Positions 14,970 to 17,019 of a DNA stretch of 17,019 bases are shown here, one piece after another. Position 1 is the first letter of the stretch. Each line of letters starts with the position of its first letter. Source of the DNA: Sulfurimonas sp. GTDB taxonomy: Bacteria > Campylobacterota > Campylobacteria > Campylobacterales > Sulfurimonadaceae. The translations under genes were made by a program, and so were the position numbers. A model generated the notes under the pieces. That model saw only the letters and a list, made by a program, of their open reading frames with translations, ran no database searches and was not told the origin of the DNA. The stretch spans positions 1 to 17,019 of the forward strand of contig JALTUB010000182.1 in NCBI GenBank assembly GCA_027047745.1, given 5' to 3'.

Positions 14970-16325
14970 ATGAAATTTTCCAAACTTCCTCTCTCTAAAG
15001 AGATGCTAACAACTCTAGACTCTATCGGCTATAAAAGCATGACACCTATACAAGATGAAGCACTGCCTTTGATCATCGAGGGTAAAGATGTTATAGCTCA
15101 GGCAAAAACAGGAAGTGGTAAAACTGCTGCCTTTGGTATAGGGATTTTAAACAGACTTGATGTCAAAAAATTTCGTGTTCAGTCTTTAGTGCTTTGTCCA
15201 ACTCGTGAACTAGCAGACCAAGTTGCAAAAGAGCTTCGCCGTATCGCTAGGTTTAAGCATAACATCAAGATACTTATCCTTTGTGGTGGAGAATCATTTG
15301 GAAGACAGCTTGGTTCATTAGAGCATCATGCTCATATCATCGTTGGAACGCCAGGTCGTGTTTTAAAGCACTTAAACAAAGAGAGTTTAGACCTAAGTAA
15401 CTTAGAAACTTTGGTGCTTGATGAAGCTGATAGGATGTTGGATATGGGCTTTATAGAAGAGATACAAAGCGTTCTTGCTTTTGCTCCAAAAAAGCGACAA
15501 ACACTACTCTTTTCAGCAACTTATGATGATGAGATTATGCAGATAAGTAAACAGTTGCAAAGAGATGCTGTGAGCATAAAAACAGAGTCTATAGAAGCTG
15601 AAAATAAAATTACAGAATACTTTTATGAAACAGATAATAAGCAAGAAACACTTATAAAAGTTTTTACAAAATATAAACCAAGTAATGTTATAGTGTTTAC
15701 AAATACAAAAATAGAAGCTAAAGAACTTGCAGATGAGTTGCAAAAAGTAAAAATCGATGCAATAGCCATACATGGAGATTTGGAGCAATATGAACGAAAT
15801 GATGTTTTAGTTCAGTTTGCAAACAGGTCTTGTCCTATTTTGGTGGCAACAGATGTCGCAGCTAGGGGGATAGATATAAAAGAGCTTAGTATGGTTGTGA
15901 ACTTTGACTTGCCTCATGGTCTTGAGACTTATACCCACCGTATCGGGCGAACAGGTCGGGCAGGTTTAGAGGGGATAGCCATCACACTTTATGAGATAAG
16001 TGAAGAAGATAAAGTTGATGAGTATAAAAATGATAAAAGAATTTTTGCTAAGAGTGATTTGTTAAAGGCAGTTACAAATTTTGAGATGAAACCAGAGTTT
16101 GTTACTTTAGTTGTTGAGGGTGGTAAAAAAGATAAACTAAGAGCAGGTGATTTACTTGGTGCATTAACAGGAGACGCTGGGCTTAAAGGTTCTAGCATAG
16201 GAAAAATAGATATTTATGATAGACAAAGTTATGTGGCGATACAGAGAGATTTAGTTGAAGAAGCACATAAAAAGTTAAACAAAGGCAAGATAAAAGGTAA
16301 AAATTTTGCTGTTTGGATACTTTAA
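14970..16325 (+). CDS. dbpA: ATP-dependent 23S rRNA helicase DbpA
   Basis: DEAD-box helicase of 451 residues that acts in 50S ribosomal subunit assembly; in E. coli it is directed to helix 92 of 23S rRNA. Motifs in order: Q-motif TPIQ (25-28), Walker A AKTGSGKT (45-52), PTRELA (77-82), TPGR (127-130), DEAD (151-154), SAT (182-184), ATDVAARGID (293-302) and HRIGRTGRAG (323-332). The C-terminal RNA-binding domain that separates DbpA from other DEAD proteins is clear: VEGGKKDKLRAGDLLGALTG (382-401) and GKIKGKNF (439-446). The ATG at 14970 has AAAGG nine bases upstream. A TTG at 14946 would add eight residues but lacks an SD and precedes the conserved start. It lies 59 bp after the SpoU methyltransferase, another RNA-modifying gene. 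Confidence 0.95.
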   Translation: MKFSKLPLSKEMLTTLDSIGYKSMTPIQDEALPLIIEGKDVIAQAKTGSGKTAAFGIGILNRLDVKKFRVQSLVLCPTRELADQVAKELRRIARFKHNIKILILCGGESFGRQLGSLEHHAHIIVGTPGRVLKHLNKESLDLSNLETLVLDEADRMLDMGFIEEIQSVLAFAPKKRQTLLFSATYDDEIMQISKQLQRDAVSIKTESIEAENKITEYFYETDNKQETLIKVFTKYKPSNVIVFTNTKIEAKELADELQKVKIDAIAIHGDLEQYERNDVLVQFANRSCPILVATDVAARGIDIKELSMVVNFDLPHGLETYTHRIGRTGRAGLEGIAITLYEISEEDKVDEYKNDKRIFAKSDLLKAVTNFEMKPEFVTLVVEGGKKDKLRAGDLLGALTGDAGLKGSSIGKIDIYDRQSYVAIQRDLVEEAHKKLNKGKIKGKNFAVWIL

Positions 16326-16352
16326 AAATAGTAAGGTAAAGGTATATATTAA

Positions 16353-16991
16353 TTGGACAGAATAACAGCAACAAAAACAGCCCGTTTGGCTGAAGAGTGT
16401 AACAAGATGTTTCCCATCAGTGATGAAGTAAAAAAGGCTATAGCCTCAACAAATAGAGAAGAGTTCGTACCAGCAGGTTTTAGACATAACGCATACAAAC
16501 TTGATGCACTACCAATAGGTGCAGCTCAATACATTAGTTCACCTCTAACAGTCGCAAAAATGAGTGAATATTTAGAGCCTAGAGGTGCAGATAGGGTCTT
16601 AGAAATAGGCTGCGGGAGTGGTTATCAAGCAGCAGTGCTTTCACATCTTTTTCGTGGAGTTTTTTCTATAGAACGCATAGAGTCTTTGATGTTAGAAGCA
16701 AAATCTCGTTTTAGAGCTTTAGGTATAGATAATGTTAACACAAGAACAGATGATGGACAAAATGGTTGGATTCAGTATGCTCCCTATGATAGGATACTCT
16801 TCTCAGCAACTGCAAAAGAGATACCAGCAAAACTTTTTGAACAGCTAAGAGACGGTGGTATTTTACTAGCTCCCATGCAAAAAGGTTCTAAGCAAATTAT
16901 TACAAAGTTTAAAAAAAATGGCTCGTACATACAAAAAACAGAACTAGAAGCTTGCGATTTTGTACCTGTTTTAGATGGCGTTCAGAAGTAG
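16353..16991 (+). CDS. pcm: Protein-L-isoaspartate O-methyltransferase
   Basis: Cytosolic repair enzyme of 212 residues that methylates L-isoaspartyl groups in aged proteins, using SAM, so that they can return to aspartate. Visible motifs: ISSPLTVAKM (61-70), equivalent to the family's ISQP substrate loop; SAM motif I VLEIGCGSGYQAAVL (82-96); SIERIESL (105-112); and LRDGGILLAPM (165-175). Length is normal. The start is TTG, with AAAGG (16338-16342) ten bases upstream; the next ATG would remove 18 residues. The gene is 27 bp after dbpA and probably co-transcribed. Confidence 0.93.
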   Translation: MDRITATKTARLAEECNKMFPISDEVKKAIASTNREEFVPAGFRHNAYKLDALPIGAAQYISSPLTVAKMSEYLEPRGADRVLEIGCGSGYQAAVLSHLFRGVFSIERIESLMLEAKSRFRALGIDNVNTRTDDGQNGWIQYAPYDRILFSATAKEIPAKLFEQLRDGGILLAPMQKGSKQIITKFKKNGSYIQKTELEACDFVPVLDGVQK

Positions 16992-17006
16992 TTTTTAAAC
17001 TCCTTA

Positions 17007-17015
17007 TGTTATAAT
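17007..17015 (+). promoter_or_regulatory. Extended -10 promoter for a gene beyond the right edge
   Basis: TGTTATAAT is a perfect extended -10 (TG, one base, TATAAT), 15 bases after the pcm stop. It points to a new plus-strand transcription unit outside the window. No -35 is obvious. Confidence 0.5.
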
Positions 17016-17019
17016 ATTC

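Overview
The window is an AT-rich stretch of a Campylobacterota (former Epsilonproteobacteria) chromosome. It most resembles a Sulfurimonas/Sulfuricurvum-type organism. I infer this from codon use, the CcoG protein (which implies a cbb3-type oxidase), the DUF748 and YeiH families, and the short AT-rich spacers. No database search was run. I see no rRNA, tRNA, CRISPR array, insertion sequence or phage module.

Layout. (1) Positions 1-3452, minus strand: nearly complete cobalamin-dependent methionine synthase (metH), with only its last residues beyond the left edge. (2) 3550-5723, plus: a good sigma70-type promoter drives a serine-recombinase-like protein that has lost its catalytic residues. 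It is translationally coupled (ATGA overlap) to ccoG, an Fe-S membrane protein for cbb3 oxidase maturation. (3) 5786-9325, plus: a 1179-residue AsmA-like DUF748 envelope protein. Its Shine-Dalgarno and UUG start lie inside a long predicted mRNA hairpin. (4) 9392-10513, plus: a YeiH/UPF0324 membrane transporter, followed by a perfect 32-bp palindrome. (5) 10586-12262, plus: an AAA-ATPase-like/PD-(D/E)XK nuclease gene. It lies between 22-bp direct repeats, the right one overlapping the 3' end of the next gene, so it looks like a one-gene insertion. (6) 12281-14075, minus: a histidine kinase and OmpR-type response regulator with overlapping reading frames. (7) 14131-16991, plus: a SpoU/TrmH RNA methyltransferase, the 23S-rRNA helicase dbpA and the isoaspartyl repair methyltransferase pcm, probably one transcription unit. 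A new promoter appears at the right edge.

How the parts relate. Most genes are housekeeping: methionine synthesis, respiratory oxidase assembly, envelope biogenesis, ribosome maturation and protein repair. The unusual points are in expression signals and gene history. The SpoU methyltransferase seems to start at AUU. The DUF748 gene has a hairpin that could act as a translational switch. The ccoG operon begins with a domesticated, apparently inactive recombinase. The ATPase-nuclease gene appears to have been inserted into a terminator shared by the yeiH and histidine kinase genes.
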